From positions 50,078 to 114,077 of the forward strand of contig JAHJIQ010000047.1 in NCBI GenBank assembly GCA_018823285.1: 64,000 nucleotides of DNA. The letters are read 5' to 3'. Positions 45,380-56,463 of the stretch are shown piece after piece. Position 1 is the first letter of the stretch; the number at the start of each line of letters is the position of its first letter. The stretch is from Pseudomonadota bacterium (lineage in GTDB: Bacteria; Desulfobacterota; Desulfobulbia; Desulfobulbales; JAGXFP01). A model generated the notes under the pieces. It did no database searches, was not told the origin of the DNA, and was given only the letters and a program-made list of their open reading frames with translations. The translations under genes were made by a program, and so were the position numbers.

Positions 45380-46471
45380 ATGATTCAAGGATCACAATTT
45401 AAAGAAGCTCAGCACCCAAACAAAGAAGAACCAAGTCAGCGCGCAGAAGATGAAATTAATCTTATTGAGATTTCTCTGATAATTTTTCGTCATTGGAAAT
45501 GGTTGTTCGGAGTCACTTTGGTTTTTGTGTCTGGTGTAGTCAGTTATGCATATCTGTCTCCTCCATCATACAGGGTTGACGCAATTCTTTTGCCTCCCCC
45601 AGCGCCTCAGATTATGGTTGGATTTAACCAGTTATTGTGCGATATGCCTGTTGATAATAACAGGGTTGAAGCGAATGTTTCCCCAATCTCAAATTATCAG
45701 AAATTACCGGGAGGGGGGGAACTGTTATTGTGTGCTTTGACGGCCGATAATATTTTCAAACAGACCGTTCTGAACCTTAATAGTTTCGCGGTACAAGACG
45801 AATTTATTAAAAATAATCCGAGTTTTTTCGGGAAGTTTGACATCTCTTTACGCGTAGAAAATAATCCGGCAGAAGGTGTTATCGTCGCTTTGGAAGGCAA
45901 TGAGCGGGGAAAGCTCACTGAAGATATGAATGAATATTTATCCTATATTTCCGATATCACTGCAACTCAACTTATTGAAGGAACGAAGGCAAGGTTTGTA
46001 GCGAAAATCAATGAACTGGAAGACGTTATTGATATTTTGAGAATACGAGCAAAAATGGACCGTCAGGACAGGGTAATTGTTCTTCGGGAAGCACTGGAAA
46101 TTGCCAGAAGAATTGGGATTACAGATATGGTCATCAATCCGGCTGATGCCCCATTATACCTCCGTGGTATAACGGCTCTCACAGCAGAAATCGAGGTCCT
46201 GGAGAACTGGGACGAAGATAAGTGGCCAATTAAAGGACTCCACGATTTTCAAAACGATATAAATCGCCTTTCATCGTTAAATGTAGGTAGTATCTCGATT
46301 CAACCATTTCAGATTGGTCGAACTGTGAAGGTACCATCGGAACCTTTCCGTCCAAACCGCCTTTTAATTATATTTTTGGGAATATTTGCAGGGTTGCTTT
46401 CCGGCATTATTTCATGCTTTGCTGTGAATGCGATAAAAACGATGACTTTTCATCGTGAAGCTGAATTTTAA
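45380..46471 (+). CDS. Wzz-like polysaccharide chain-length regulator
   Basis: The 363-residue product has an N-terminal helix (about 36-55; HWKWLFGVTLVFVSGVVSYAY), a large periplasmic domain with coiled stretches and a C-terminal helix (about 330-352) preceded by PSEPFRPNRLL, the Pro-rich segment typical of Wzz/polysaccharide co-polymerases. It likely controls chain length of the surface glycan made by the locus. It lacks a tyrosine-kinase domain. The ISL3 element downstream separates it from the ABC transporter. Confidence 0.85.
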   Translation: MIQGSQFKEAQHPNKEEPSQRAEDEINLIEISLIIFRHWKWLFGVTLVFVSGVVSYAYLSPPSYRVDAILLPPPAPQIMVGFNQLLCDMPVDNNRVEANVSPISNYQKLPGGGELLLCALTADNIFKQTVLNLNSFAVQDEFIKNNPSFFGKFDISLRVENNPAEGVIVALEGNERGKLTEDMNEYLSYISDITATQLIEGTKARFVAKINELEDVIDILRIRAKMDRQDRVIVLREALEIARRIGITDMVINPADAPLYLRGITALTAEIEVLENWDEDKWPIKGLHDFQNDINRLSSLNVGSISIQPFQIGRTVKVPSEPFRPNRLLIIFLGIFAGLLSGIISCFAVNAIKTMTFHREAEF

Positions 46472-46653
46472 AGCAAATAAATTTGAAAATTGTTTATGAG
46501 CTTTCTGTAGTGGAATTTAACAACCTGCTAAAGGTGATGTCCCGTGGAATTAATGAAAGTCTGATATAAACTCTTGAAAAATATGGGGACCATCGGTTGG
46601 TTGACTCCTGAACATATTATATTTGGACTCAGATTTTAATCTCTCTCACTGGG

Positions 46654-46729
46654 TTTAATTCCCCGCTGATTGCTGCGTTTATGCCAGATAAACACAATTG
46701 AATACCCGCTTTCGAAGAGCGAAAAATTA
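46654..46729. repeat. Dispersed structured element, copy B, left part
   Basis: TTTAATTCCCCGC through GCGAAAAATTA matches copy A (20896) base for base with few changes. The match breaks at the left end of the ISL3 insertion sequence and resumes after its right end. Confidence 0.75.
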
Positions 46730-48101
46730 GGTTCATTCGCTTTTAAGTTGAAAGCCGTGGATTAAGTAATCCACAGTGTTGATGGATTTTGAGGAGGAAA
46801 TAGGCAACGTCTTTGTAGCCGTAGGCCATCCTCTTTAACCGTTTGATCTTGTTGTTGATTCCCTCGGAGATGGCCGAGGTGATCCGCATCCTGAAGAAGT
46901 TCAGGATGAAATGCCGCTTGCGGAAGAATTTCTGTGCCAGCTCCATAAAGGCCGGGATTTTGGATGCGAATGCCGCTCCGATCCATTGCCTGAGTCCAGC
47001 TTGGGCGGTTTTGCGCGAGTCGGATCGGTAGATTTCGAGGAACTGTTCCTTGAGCAGCATGGCTCGATAGACTGTGTCGTTCAGCTTGGCCAATTGCTCC
47101 AGAACATCACGCTGTCGTTTTGATGAGTTTCCTTGCATCAGGATGAACTTTTTGCGGCAGTGAAGCAGATCGGCCAGATCAGTAGCTTTGTCGTGCCTGG
47201 CCTTGCGGAGTTCCTCTTTGCGGACCGTGTCCATGGCGTCGTTGAGATAGCTTTTGACATGGAAGTGGTCGAGAACGGTCAGGGCATTTTTCGCATGGTG
47301 CTTGATTGACGATAGAAAGCCACGGGCACCGTCACAGGCGACGGCGTCAATCTTCGACGATTTCTCCTGGCCCAAGGCCGAGAAGAAGGCATCCAGAGTG
47401 CTTTTGCCGCGACCGTCATGATTCCAGATGACCTTGCGCCGCTCAATGTCGACTACATTGGTCACGTACTTGTGCCACTTTTGCCAGGCCACTTCGTCAA
47501 CGCTCATGATGGAGGGCGCCGGTACCGGGGAGAGCTTCTCCAGGGCAAGCTCCTCAAGTATGCCGCGGTCAATGCGGTAGACGGTTTCGTCGTCGAGCTT
47601 GAGAAACCAACCTGCCTCGGCGTTAGTGGTGATGGAAGTCAGACGATAGACCTGCTCGGCAAAGCGCCTCGTAAAGCGGCCGCGTAACACGCCAAATTGC
47701 TCAACCCTGATTTTGCCGTCAATCGGGCAGCGGGCTTTGCGTTTGGGAATATAAAGAAAAGTTCGCTTGCCGGCTATGGGCATGTCCTCCACCATAATCC
47801 AGCCAGTGCTGTGGACGGGAGCGTGGTGGACGACCCCACAGGCGGAACAGACCGGCGCCACCGGCTCCACCAGATCGACATAAAGGTGAATGCTGGTTTC
47901 GTTCTGCTCAAGCACACTGGCAACCTGAAAGTTTGGCAAAGCAAGCAGTTCCGTGATAGTTTTGAGGTGCATCGGATTTCTCCTCTCTGTCATGGTTCTG
48001 TCTGGAAACAAAACCTTAACAAAGATGGTTAAATCCGATGCTTTTTCTTGTTCATGCAGTTACTGGCATTGGTTGATTTTCAACTTTTTTACGAATGAAC
48101 C
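46730..48101. mobile_element. Complete ISL3-family insertion sequence with target-site duplication
   Basis: A 1,372-bp element with 24-bp imperfect terminal inverted repeats: 46730-46753 (GGTTCATTCG ... AAGTTGAAA) and 48078-48101, matching at 19 of 24 positions. AAAAATTA at 46722-46729 is repeated exactly at 48102-48109, the 8-bp duplication expected for ISL3. One transposase gene fills it. The element is inserted into copy B of a dispersed repeat, and looks intact. Confidence 0.93.
46743..47972 (-). CDS. ISL3-family transposase
   Basis: About 409 residues from ATG 47972, with GAGGAGA 8 nt upstream. It has the N-terminal zinc-finger-like PVCSACG, then a DDE core with SVDEVAWQKWHKYVT, DGARGF and DHFHVKSYLNDA, and the C-terminal NNKIKRLKRMAYGYKD motif of ISL3. 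It would cut and paste the element. No frameshift or stop interrupts it, so the element may be active. The stop codon lies inside the left inverted repeat. Confidence 0.95.
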   Translation of the reverse strand: MHLKTITELLALPNFQVASVLEQNETSIHLYVDLVEPVAPVCSACGVVHHAPVHSTGWIMVEDMPIAGKRTFLYIPKRKARCPIDGKIRVEQFGVLRGRFTRRFAEQVYRLTSITTNAEAGWFLKLDDETVYRIDRGILEELALEKLSPVPAPSIMSVDEVAWQKWHKYVTNVVDIERRKVIWNHDGRGKSTLDAFFSALGQEKSSKIDAVACDGARGFLSSIKHHAKNALTVLDHFHVKSYLNDAMDTVRKEELRKARHDKATDLADLLHCRKKFILMQGNSSKRQRDVLEQLAKLNDTVYRAMLLKEQFLEIYRSDSRKTAQAGLRQWIGAAFASKIPAFMELAQKFFRKRHFILNFFRMRITSAISEGINNKIKRLKRMAYGYKDVAYFLLKIHQHCGLLNPRLST

Positions 48102-48109
48102 AAAAATTA

Positions 48110-48146
48110 TGCTTTTAGCAAAAGAGCATGTCCCGGGGATCTTTAT
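48110..48146. repeat. Dispersed structured element, copy B, right part
   Basis: TGCTTTTAGCAAAAGAGC... CGGGGATCTTTATT continues the match to copy A (20972-21010) directly after the 8-bp duplication, proving that the insertion sequence split this copy. Confidence 0.7.
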
Positions 48147-48179
48147 TGAATATTTTGTTGAAAAAGGGCTGAGGCTGTT

Positions 48180-50018
48180 TTGAAAGTATGTAAAGGTGTT
48201 TTTCAGGGTACACCTGACAAATCAAGTCTTCCATGGCTTGTTTTTAAACTGTGGGGGCATTTCAACAGGCGTCGGAAATACCAATTTATAGTTTTGGTAA
48301 TTCTGATGTTTGCCGCTGCAATCTCAGAGATGATCAGTCTTAGTGCTGTTTTTCCTTTTCTTAGTGTTCTTACATCACCAGATCGTGTTTTGAAGTATCC
48401 TGTTGCCAAAGATTTCGCTCTAAGATTTGGAATAGTGACGCCTGAACAGTTAGTACTTGTTTTTACTGTGATTTTTGCAACTGCAGCATTTTTGGCCGGT
48501 AGTGTTCGCCTTTTGCAATTGTGGGTTAATACCAGATTTGCTTTTGCAGTAGGTCATGACTTGAGTGCTGAAGTCTATCGCCGAACACTATATCAGCCCT
48601 ACCATGTGCATTTAGCACGCAACAGCAGCGAAGTGATCAGCGGTGTTGACAAGGTGACTACTGCAACAGAAATTCTGTTTCAAATGTTAAGCATGTTTAG
48701 TTCATTATTTGTCGCCTCATGCCTTGTTTTTACTATGGAGATTGTCGATCCTTTTGGTGCAACTTTGGCTTTTCTTGGTTTTGGAAGTATTTATGGATTA
48801 ATCACTTGGTTGATACGTGGACGTTTGCTTCATAACAGCAAGAGAGTTGCCAGAGAACAGGTCATGCGATTGAAGGCAATGCAGGAAGGGCTTGGCGGAA
48901 TTCGTGATATTTTACTGGGGGGTCATCAGTCAAAGTATTGCAAGCTTTATGGACGAGCCGACCTGCCTATGCGGACCGCCCAGGGGAACAATCGATTTTT
49001 CAGCATGAGCCCTCGTTATGCTATAGAAGCTTTAGGAATGGTATTGATTGCTTTTCTGGCTTATGGACTTGCTAGGAAAACTAATGAGATGCATACAATA
49101 TTACCTACTTTGGGAGGGTTGGTTTTTGGAGCGCAACGTCTGCTGCCAGCACTGCAACAAATTTATGGTGGCTGGGCAAATATTACTGGCAATAAAGCTT
49201 CTTTGATTGATGTTTTAATGCTGCTAGACCAGCCTTTTCCGGAAGAACTTTTGTTGTCTCATCCTCTTCCTCTTAATTTTCGGCGAGAGATCCGTTTTGA
49301 ATCCGTGGATTTTCACTATCGTCATGACGGGCCTTGGGTTCTTAAAGATCTCGATTTGGTTATCCCTTATGGGGCCCGAGTCGGTTTCGTTGGCGGAACT
49401 GGTAGTGGCAAAAGTACCACATTGGATTTGCTTATGGGGTTACTCCAACCGACTACAGGTAATATTCTGGTTGACGGGACTCCTTTAACAACCAGTACGC
49501 ATCGTTCGTGGCAACGCATTATCTCTCATGTTCCACAGAGTATTTATCTGGCCGATACGACTCTGGCAGAAAATATTGCTTTTGGTGAAAATCCAGAAAA
49601 TATAGATATGGATAGGGTTAAGCTGGCAGCCAGGCATGCACAGATTAAAGATTTTATTGAAAATACTCCTGATGGTTATGAAACCATGGTTGGTGAGAGA
49701 GGGGTTCGTCTTTCTGGAGGACAGCGTCAAAGGATCGGTATTGCTAGAGCTCTTTATGGTCAGGCAAAAATTCTTGTTTTTGATGAAGCTACAAGTGCCC
49801 TCGATAATATGACTGAACGGATGGTAATGGATGCTATTAAAGATTTGGATAGTGACTTGACTATATTAATAGTAGCTCATCGACTTTCTACGGTTTGTCG
49901 TTGCCAGATTATTTTTGAAATGGATAAAGGGCGTGTTGTGTCCCAAGGAACTTATGAACAGTTGCTAAAAAGTAGTGCTAGTTTTAAAGAAATGGCAGAA
50001 ATCGGAAATAATAATTGA
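48180..50018 (+). CDS. PglK-like ABC exporter/flippase (fused membrane and ATPase domains)
   Basis: The 612-residue product has six membrane helices (about 36-340) and an ATPase with Walker A GGTGSGKST (405-413), signature LSGGQRQR, Walker B ILVFDEATSALD and H-loop IVAHRLST. The N-terminal half resembles PglK/WlaB lipid-linked oligosaccharide flippases. It probably moves a lipid-linked sugar of this locus across the inner membrane. The start is TTG 48180 with TGAGG upstream. It begins right after the insertion sequence. Confidence 0.85.
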   Translation: MKVCKGVFQGTPDKSSLPWLVFKLWGHFNRRRKYQFIVLVILMFAAAISEMISLSAVFPFLSVLTSPDRVLKYPVAKDFALRFGIVTPEQLVLVFTVIFATAAFLAGSVRLLQLWVNTRFAFAVGHDLSAEVYRRTLYQPYHVHLARNSSEVISGVDKVTTATEILFQMLSMFSSLFVASCLVFTMEIVDPFGATLAFLGFGSIYGLITWLIRGRLLHNSKRVAREQVMRLKAMQEGLGGIRDILLGGHQSKYCKLYGRADLPMRTAQGNNRFFSMSPRYAIEALGMVLIAFLAYGLARKTNEMHTILPTLGGLVFGAQRLLPALQQIYGGWANITGNKASLIDVLMLLDQPFPEELLLSHPLPLNFRREIRFESVDFHYRHDGPWVLKDLDLVIPYGARVGFVGGTGSGKSTTLDLLMGLLQPTTGNILVDGTPLTTSTHRSWQRIISHVPQSIYLADTTLAENIAFGENPENIDMDRVKLAARHAQIKDFIENTPDGYETMVGERGVRLSGGQRQRIGIARALYGQAKILVFDEATSALDNMTERMVMDAIKDLDSDLTILIVAHRLSTVCRCQIIFEMDKGRVVSQGTYEQLLKSSASFKEMAEIGNNN

Positions 50019-50063
50019 ATACTGAAGAGTATTTAGATTTGAAATCCCAAAACAATTTATTGA

Positions 50064-52246
<2,183 letters not shown>

Positions 52247-52256
52247 GCCAGAACCT

Positions 52257-53336
52257 ATGATGCAACCTTCAAAGCATATACGATTAGGGGAAAAACAGAT
52301 TGGAGAAGGATTTCCGGTTTTTATCGTTTTTGAGGCCGGACCGACCCATGATGGAATAGATACGGCAAAAAAACTAGTCGAAGAGGCCGCAAAAGCTGGT
52401 GCTGATGCTGTAAAATTTCAGTTGGTTGACCCTGTTCGCTTAGTGCCTGACAGGAAACAGCTTTTTTCCTACCAGATTCTTGAGGAAAGAGGCGGGGAAG
52501 CAATGCGAACAGTTACGGAACCTCTTTACGATATCCTCTCCCGGCGAACACTCACTCGTGAACAGTGGGCCGATGTCAAAGCCTACTGTGACAGTTTGGG
52601 TATAGTGTTTTTTTCCACTGCTACATTTAAGGATGAGGTTGAATTTCTGGCAGAACTTGGTTGTGAGTCCATTAAAATCTGTTCAGGTGATGTTGATTAT
52701 CTTCAGTTTATTGATTATTGCGCCAGGAAAAATGTCAGCCTGCAATTTGATACCGGGAATGCCACTTTGGGAGATGTTGAGCGTGCTGTTGATGTGGCAT
52801 TAGCCGCCGGTAATGATAAGCTTATCGTCCACAACTGTCCTTCCGGTTATCCTGCAAGGCTTGAAAGCATCAACCTTCGAATGATTCTCACATTAAAAAC
52901 CATGTTTGACTGTCCGGTGGCTTTTTCTGACCATACTCCTGGATGGGAAATGGACATTGCTGCTGTCGCTTTAGGAGCAAACCTTGTAGAAAAGACAATT
53001 ACCTTAGATCGTTCCACTCCTAGCGTTGAGCATCTTTTTTCAATTGAACCCAAGGAGATGCAGCAATTTGTATCTCATATAAGGGATTTGGAGGTCGCTC
53101 TTGGCCATCCGCGGAGAATCATGTCTGATGAGGAGAGAAAAAAAGCTTCAGCAGTTCGGAGGAGCATGATCGTATCGCATGATCTCAATCCAGGTGATGT
53201 GATAACTGAAGAGTGTATTGATTTTGCCCGGCCTGGTTTTGGGATCAGGCCGGAAATGAGTCATCTGATTTTGGGGAGAAGGTTGAAAAAAGAAATAAAG
53301 GCTGGTTCGTTTGTTGGCCTTGATGATATCGATTGA
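52257..53336 (+). CDS. Divergent NeuB/PseI-family nonulosonic acid synthase
   Basis: The 359-residue product has the TIM-barrel synthase domain (about 20-285) and a C-terminal antifreeze-like SAF domain (about 290-355, GDVITEECIDFARPGFGI). It would condense a six-carbon sugar with phosphoenolpyruvate to make a nine-carbon acid. The usual family motif around NHNG appears as PTHDG, and the region after DPVRLVPDRKQ is unlike sialic-acid synthases. Neighbours suggest pseudaminic acid or a close relative. Tandem ATGs lie at 52257 and 52260. Confidence 0.85.
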   Translation: MMQPSKHIRLGEKQIGEGFPVFIVFEAGPTHDGIDTAKKLVEEAAKAGADAVKFQLVDPVRLVPDRKQLFSYQILEERGGEAMRTVTEPLYDILSRRTLTREQWADVKAYCDSLGIVFFSTATFKDEVEFLAELGCESIKICSGDVDYLQFIDYCARKNVSLQFDTGNATLGDVERAVDVALAAGNDKLIVHNCPSGYPARLESINLRMILTLKTMFDCPVAFSDHTPGWEMDIAAVALGANLVEKTITLDRSTPSVEHLFSIEPKEMQQFVSHIRDLEVALGHPRRIMSDEERKKASAVRRSMIVSHDLNPGDVITEECIDFARPGFGIRPEMSHLILGRRLKKEIKAGSFVGLDDID

Positions 53337-53356
53337 ACATTTAAAGGAGAGTTTTT

Positions 53357-54514
53357 ATGAAGCGATGTTCCAATTGCTGTCTTCCCGAGACACAGGACAG
53401 TATACGTTTTGATGAAAATGGTGTGTGTACCGTCTGCAACCAGATAAAAGTCAAAAAAGAAAAAATTGATTGGGATCAGCGTAAAGAGTGGCTGTTGAAA
53501 CTATGTGAACGCTTTAGAGGGAAGCATGGTTATGACTGCATTGTGCCATTTTCCGGAGGAAAGGACAGCACATACACTCTCTGGTACCTGGTAACTCAGC
53601 TAAAACTCAAGCCGCTTGTTATTTCCTTTGATCATGGTTTTTATCGTCCCCAACATCTGGAAAATCGTGAACGGACTTTGAAGAAGCTACATTGTGATTT
53701 TGTCAGTTTCAAAGCGAGTTGGAAGATTGTGCGCGAACTGATGCTTGAATCTCTCCGGCGTAAGGGGGATTTCTGCTGGCATTGTCATTGTGGAGTATAT
53801 GCTGGTTCAATGAGAATGGCTGTTGAAAAAAAGATTCCTTTGATTTTTTGGGGACAACCTGACGCTGAGTATGGAAGCTATGGGTATAGTTACGAGGAAA
53901 TTCAGGAAGTTAATGAAAGACAATTTAACAGGTTTGTAAATCTAGGGATTACTGCAGAAGATATGGTTGGCATGCTCCCCGAATGGGTTGAACTCAGGGA
54001 TCTCGAGATGTTTCGGTACCCGAAACTTGAGGAAATCCAGAAACTCGGAATCGTATCTGTCCATCTCGGGAGCTTCATCCCCTGGGATCCTCGGAAGATG
54101 GGGGGGGTCATTCGCGATGAACTCGGTTGGAAGTGGAATACAGTTGAAGGAATCCCCGAAGAATATGGCTGGGAAAAAGTTGAGTGCATGTTTACGGGAA
54201 TTCGTGATTACCTCAAATATATCAAACGTGGTTTCGGGCGCACCACCCATCTGGTTTCGATTGATATTCGGGAAGGACGAAAAAATCGTGAAGAGGCAAT
54301 GGAACTTATAGACGAATTTGACGGAAAGAGACCTGCAAGTCTTGATCTTTTTCTTGAACTGACCGGTATTAATGAAAACGAGTTCATGGAAATAGCAATG
54401 TCCCATGAGGTTGTACCTTATAAACATGACCCGACCAAAAAATTACCTGCTGAGCCATTAGGTGATCAACATCTATGGCGAAACCTTTTAGGCATTGATA
54501 GGCAATCGGCTTGA
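53357..54514 (+). CDS. N-acetyl sugar amidotransferase (WbpG/PseA-like), first copy
   Basis: The 385-residue product starts with a zinc-finger-like cysteine set (C4, C7, C8, C24, C27) and has PP-loop SGGKDS (66-71) of ATP pyrophosphatases, followed by a second Cys/His cluster (CWHCHCG near 139-145). The family, with HisH/HisF partners, turns a sugar N-acetyl group into an acetamidino group using ammonia from glutamine. The start has AAGGAGAG. The next two genes are its ammonia-supply partners, so this is a complete module. It differs clearly from the second copy at 61 kb. Confidence 0.92.
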   Translation: MKRCSNCCLPETQDSIRFDENGVCTVCNQIKVKKEKIDWDQRKEWLLKLCERFRGKHGYDCIVPFSGGKDSTYTLWYLVTQLKLKPLVISFDHGFYRPQHLENRERTLKKLHCDFVSFKASWKIVRELMLESLRRKGDFCWHCHCGVYAGSMRMAVEKKIPLIFWGQPDAEYGSYGYSYEEIQEVNERQFNRFVNLGITAEDMVGMLPEWVELRDLEMFRYPKLEEIQKLGIVSVHLGSFIPWDPRKMGGVIRDELGWKWNTVEGIPEEYGWEKVECMFTGIRDYLKYIKRGFGRTTHLVSIDIREGRKNREEAMELIDEFDGKRPASLDLFLELTGINENEFMEIAMSHEVVPYKHDPTKKLPAEPLGDQHLWRNLLGIDRQSA

Positions 54515-54536
54515 AAGTTTATCAGGGTAGGGTTTT

Positions 54537-55184
54537 ATGATAACTGTATTAGATACCGGTCTGGGAAATTTATTATCTGTCACCAAAGCACTGGAGAAAG
54601 TGTCTTGTGGTCGGAAGGTGTTGGTGTCTGATCGGGCGGCGGACTTGGAAGATTCTTCACATATCGTGTTGCCGGGTGTTGGTAATTTCCGTGTTGGAAT
54701 GCATAATCTCCGTGAAATGGGGCTAATTGAGCCGCTTCGAAAACAGGTTCAGGAAATCAAAAAACCATTTCTTGGGATTTGCCTCGGTATGCAACTGCTG
54801 GTAGAAACAGGAGAAGAATCTGGTGAGTGTGAGGGCTTAGGGTTTATTGAAGGGAAGGCGCGTCGGCTTGAAAGTAATGGGCTGCCTCTGCCACATCTAG
54901 GGTGGCATGATTTGGAAATTTCAGAACATAAAACTCTTTTTAACGGTGTTTTGTCAGGCCAGGATTATTATTTTGTCCATAGCTTTGTTTTGGATTGTCC
55001 TGAAAAATATGTTTCAGCATATTGTACATATGGAGAAAAGTTTGTTGCCGCCGTTCATCATGAAAACATTTTTGGAGTCCAGTTTCATCCTGAGAAGAGT
55101 CGTCAGGCGGGACTGGATCTATTTTCCAATTTTCTACGGGAAGAGGAATGCTCAAAATCCGTGTGGTTCCTGTCCTCTTGTTAA
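54537..55184 (+). CDS. hisH: HisH-like glutaminase, first copy
   Basis: The 215-residue product is a class I glutamine amidotransferase with nucleophile C82 (FLGICLGMQ) and H184/E186 (VQFHPEKS), the complete triad. It releases ammonia from glutamine. The housekeeping role is in histidine synthesis, but here it sits with a HisF-like protein and an amidotransferase, with no other his genes, so it should feed sugar amidination. The next gene starts 37 nt inside this one, an unusually long overlap that suggests coupling. Confidence 0.9.
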   Translation: MITVLDTGLGNLLSVTKALEKVSCGRKVLVSDRAADLEDSSHIVLPGVGNFRVGMHNLREMGLIEPLRKQVQEIKKPFLGICLGMQLLVETGEESGECEGLGFIEGKARRLESNGLPLPHLGWHDLEISEHKTLFNGVLSGQDYYFVHSFVLDCPEKYVSAYCTYGEKFVAAVHHENIFGVQFHPEKSRQAGLDLFSNFLREEECSKSVWFLSSC

Positions 55185-55909
55185 AAGATGGACGGATGAT
55201 AAAGACAAAAAAATTCCAGTTTTATCGTGATACAGGCGACCCTAATCTGACTGTTCGTGTTTATGATGCTCAGGGAGCAGATGAATTGCTGTTCCTGGAT
55301 ATTTCCGCAACGGTTGAAGGTAGAGGCCAACTATACAGCCTTGTTTCACAGAGTGCGAAACAATGTTTTATTCCGATAACAGTCGGCGGGGGTATCAGAA
55401 GCGTCGAAGATGCTCGAAGAACTTTTTCTGTTGGAGCAGATCGGATCAGCATTTCTACTGAAGCCGTTGTTCGACCGGAATTTGTTAATGAGCTAGCTGA
55501 GACATTTGGTTGCGCGAATATTGTAGTCTGTATCGATGCTAAACTTGATCATGATGGTAGGTACCTTGTTTCATCTCATTGTGGTACTAGGTTGTCAAAT
55601 AGGGATCCGGTTACTTGGGCAGGTGAAATGGCGGAGCGTGGAGCAGGTGAGATATTACTGCATTTTGTGGACCGTGATGGCATGATGAACGGATATGATT
55701 TGGAGTTATTGGAACAAATTACTAGGGTTTCCAGAATACCGGTTATGGCATTGGGGGGAGTTGGCACCTTGCAGGATTTTCTGGACGGAGTCAAAATAGG
55801 TAAAGCATCTGCAGTGTCAGCCGCAAGTATTTTTCATTTCACGGACCAGAGCCCTATTAAAGCACACAGTTATTTATATGACCGAGGAATACCGGTTTGC
55901 CTGGCATGA
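55148..55909 (+). CDS. HisF-like ammonia-channel protein, first copy (cyclase residue lost)
   Basis: The 253-residue product is a (beta-alpha)8 barrel aligned without gaps to HisF for its first 130 residues. The catalytic D11 is L11 (PVLLLKDG), while K19, D130 and the phosphate loop GGGI (80-83) stay. The ammonia-gate residues R5, E46 and a basic residue at 99 (R) are kept. So it can still pass ammonia from HisH but probably no longer makes imidazole glycerol phosphate. It overlaps hisH by 37 nt and the following GNAT start by 4. Confidence 0.88.
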   Translation: MLKIRVVPVLLLKDGRMIKTKKFQFYRDTGDPNLTVRVYDAQGADELLFLDISATVEGRGQLYSLVSQSAKQCFIPITVGGGIRSVEDARRTFSVGADRISISTEAVVRPEFVNELAETFGCANIVVCIDAKLDHDGRYLVSSHCGTRLSNRDPVTWAGEMAERGAGEILLHFVDRDGMMNGYDLELLEQITRVSRIPVMALGGVGTLQDFLDGVKIGKASAVSAASIFHFTDQSPIKAHSYLYDRGIPVCLA

Positions 55910-56463
55910 CGAATAATGAGTTTTTACATATTTCCGGGTCTGGCATGCAGTTGGTGTCTTTGACGACTAGACATGTTAGCAAGTCATACGTCAGCTGGTT
56001 AAATGATCAGGACGTTAACAAGTTTTTAGAAACCCGCCATTCAGTCCAGAATTACGAAACCATTTGTAAATACATAATGAGAATGGCTTCGATGCCTGAT
56101 GTCTATTTTTTCGCCATTTTTTTAAATGGTAATCAATTTCACATCGGCAATATAAAGTTGGAAGTGAATCCGATCCATAAACGTGGTGAGATCTCTTTGG
56201 TCATCGGGGAGAAAAGTTGCTGGGGAAAGGGTTTCGGTACCGAGGCAATAACGCTGATCAGGAATTTCGGATTGCATGACCTGCAGTTAAACAAACTTAC
56301 CGCCGGCTGTTATTCCAACAATCTCGGTTCTGCCAAGGCATTTGAGAAAGCTGGATTTAAACGCGAAGCAGTGTTGTCAGATCATTATTGGACAGGCGAT
56401 CAATGGGTTGACAGATGGTGTTATGCCTTTTGGGCAAATAATTCTCTCGCTGAGAACATATGA
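55906..56463 (+). CDS. GNAT-family N-acetyltransferase
   Basis: About 185 residues of the RimJ/RimL-like GNAT fold: the CoA-binding stretch GEKSCWGKGFGTEAI (about 102-116) and NNLGSAKAFEKAGF (142-155). It would acetylate an amino group, probably of a sugar intermediate. It overlaps hisF by ATGA and the cytidylyltransferase by ATGA, so it is tightly co-translated. A second GNAT, the PseH domain, exists at 62-63.8 kb, so this may act at a different position or substrate. Confidence 0.85.
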   Translation: MTNNEFLHISGSGMQLVSLTTRHVSKSYVSWLNDQDVNKFLETRHSVQNYETICKYIMRMASMPDVYFFAIFLNGNQFHIGNIKLEVNPIHKRGEISLVIGEKSCWGKGFGTEAITLIRNFGLHDLQLNKLTAGCYSNNLGSAKAFEKAGFKREAVLSDHYWTGDQWVDRWCYAFWANNSLAENI

